A stretch of 16,776 nt of DNA from Candidatus Coatesiibacteriota bacterium (lineage in GTDB: Bacteria > JAFGND01), in assembly GCA_016927185.1 (NCBI GenBank), contig JAFGND010000021.1, positions 1-16,776 on the forward strand, in the 5' to 3' direction. The notes under the pieces are model-generated. The model was not told the DNA's origin. It saw nothing but the letters and a program-made list of their open reading frames with translations, and ran no database searches. Shown piece after piece: positions 16,276 through 16,776 of this stretch. Position numbers and translations under genes: made by a program. Positions within the stretch are counted from its first letter, which is position 1; the number at the start of each line of letters is the position of its first letter.

Positions 16276-16293
16276 ATATCCACCAATGGATAT
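16276..16293 (-). promoter_or_regulatory. Start-adjacent hairpin in the DUF885 leader
   Basis: ATATCCA (16276-16282) and TGGATAT (16287-16293) form a perfect 7-bp dyad with a 4-base loop, directly touching the start codon. In the minus-strand mRNA the only GG-rich Shine-Dalgarno candidate (GGTGG) falls inside it, so translation may be controlled by opening of the stem. Confidence 0.45.
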
Positions 16294-16313
16294 TCAAGCA
16301 TTTTTAATGGTTC

Positions 16314-16340
16314 TCTTTATCCTGACTATACTTCTGTCAA
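16314..16340 (-). promoter_or_regulatory. Weak promoter candidate for the DUF885 operon
   Basis: On the minus strand a perfect TTGACA (16340-16335) is followed after 15 bases by TAAAGA (16319-16314), about 40 bases before the start. The -35 match is complete; the spacing is short and the -10 poor. Confidence 0.35.
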
Positions 16341-16620
16341 GAGAAAGTTGATGTTAGAATAATTTATGATATGTTTCCTGAAAACTGCTAAACAGCTAAG
16401 CTGATTTGTTTAAAGAACTCTTTAAAGAATATTTGCCTGATAAATTACTTTTTATTTAAATAAAGCTTGACCAACTTCATATTGATTTCTTAAAGGATAC
16501 TTTCTTTTGGCAAATACAGCTTTTATCATATAGACTTGATGAGAAGAAAAAACTTGCTAATGGAATAAATATCAAAAAAGGAATATATTGTTTATAGTGG
16601 AAGAGAAATAAGGAGATGAA
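16341..16620. other. Divergent intergenic region before the last gene
   Basis: AT-rich non-coding DNA between the divergent DUF885 operon and the terminal gene. It holds a perfect dyad, TTTAAAG / CTTTAAA (16409-16426, loop AACT), which might be an operator, and nothing else I can support. A ribosome-binding site AAGGAG (16610-16615) serves the gene at 16621. I found no convincing promoter for that gene. Confidence 0.45.
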
Positions 16621-16776
16621 ATGAAAAGACACAAATCGTATTTATTGGCTTTAGTAATAGTGATGGTTTTCCCTCTATTAACTTCTTTTAAATGGCAATA
16701 CAAGTGGCTTCTTGTTGAAGGTATAACAGGAAGCAATGCATACAGCATACTTGAAGAAGGCAAGAAGGAGTTCAAG
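16621..16776 (+). CDS. Exported protein, 5' part only (cut by window end)
   Basis: Open reading frame of 52 codons running off the right edge. It starts MKRHKSYLLALVIVMVFPLL, a classic signal peptide with a basic N-region and hydrophobic core; cleavage is probably near residue 23-25. AAGGAG at 16610-16615 is 5 bases before the ATG at 16621, while another ATG at 16616 stops after two codons. The visible mature part ends in SILEEGKKEFK, a helical stretch that would suit the first helix of a TPR-like domain, but that is a guess. Confidence 0.7.
   Translation, partial: MKRHKSYLLALVIVMVFPLLTSFKWQYKWLLVEGITGSNAYSILEEGKKEFK

Noticed and set aside
16572-16775. 67-codon minus-strand open frame opposite the last gene
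   Set aside because: It is the shadow of the + strand gene, which has a clear ribosome-binding site and signal peptide.

Overview
This AT-rich window (A/T-ending codons, several TTG/GTG starts) has one 9-kb phosphate-acquisition block on the + strand and a mixed accessory region to its right. The organism is Gram-negative: there is a predicted outer-membrane beta-barrel ending in Phe, an LpxH-like phosphoesterase, and a secreted protein with a C-terminal type IX secretion (T9SS) sorting-like domain. The T9SS-like tail and a TAnnTTTG-type promoter suggest the Bacteroidetes/FCB side of the tree or a related candidate phylum. I cannot name a species.

Left region (1-358): part of a 93-bp direct repeat (2-94) followed by non-coding DNA with two dyads that may control the downstream operon. 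Pho region (359-9321), all + strand and tightly packed: PhoB-type response regulator, PhoR-type histidine kinase with an extracytoplasmic sensor domain, LpxH-like metallophosphoesterase, predicted outer-membrane barrel, PstS lipoprotein, PstC, PstA, PstB and PhoU. Together these would form a complete pathway: the barrel admits phosphate through the outer membrane, PstS captures it, PstCA/PstB import it, and PhoU/PhoR/PhoB sense and respond. TTAACA-like hexamers spaced 11 bp apart, the architecture of Pho boxes, lie before the phosphoesterase and before the barrel-pstS genes, so the two-component system probably controls its own neighbours. A strong hairpin between pstS and pstC could raise PstS over the permease genes.

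A second copy of the 93-bp repeat (9381-9473) lies 60 bp after phoU, so the whole pho block is bracketed by two direct repeats.

Right region: a minus-strand secreted propeller-like protein with an Ig-like domain and T9SS-like tail, whose natural start codon appears to be ACG; a divergent B12-binding radical SAM enzyme that may be expressed from a leaderless mRNA; and a minus-strand three-gene run (DUF885 metallopeptidase-like protein, nitroreductase, SAM-dependent methyltransferase) whose last gene overlaps the radical SAM gene tail to tail by 23 bp. The window ends inside a new + strand gene for an exported protein.

No tRNA, rRNA, CRISPR array, intact insertion sequence or recognised riboswitch was seen. 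The most interesting items are the repeats framing the pho cluster, the unrecognised porin in the phosphate operon with its Pho-box-like arrays, the ACG start, and the leaderless promoter.
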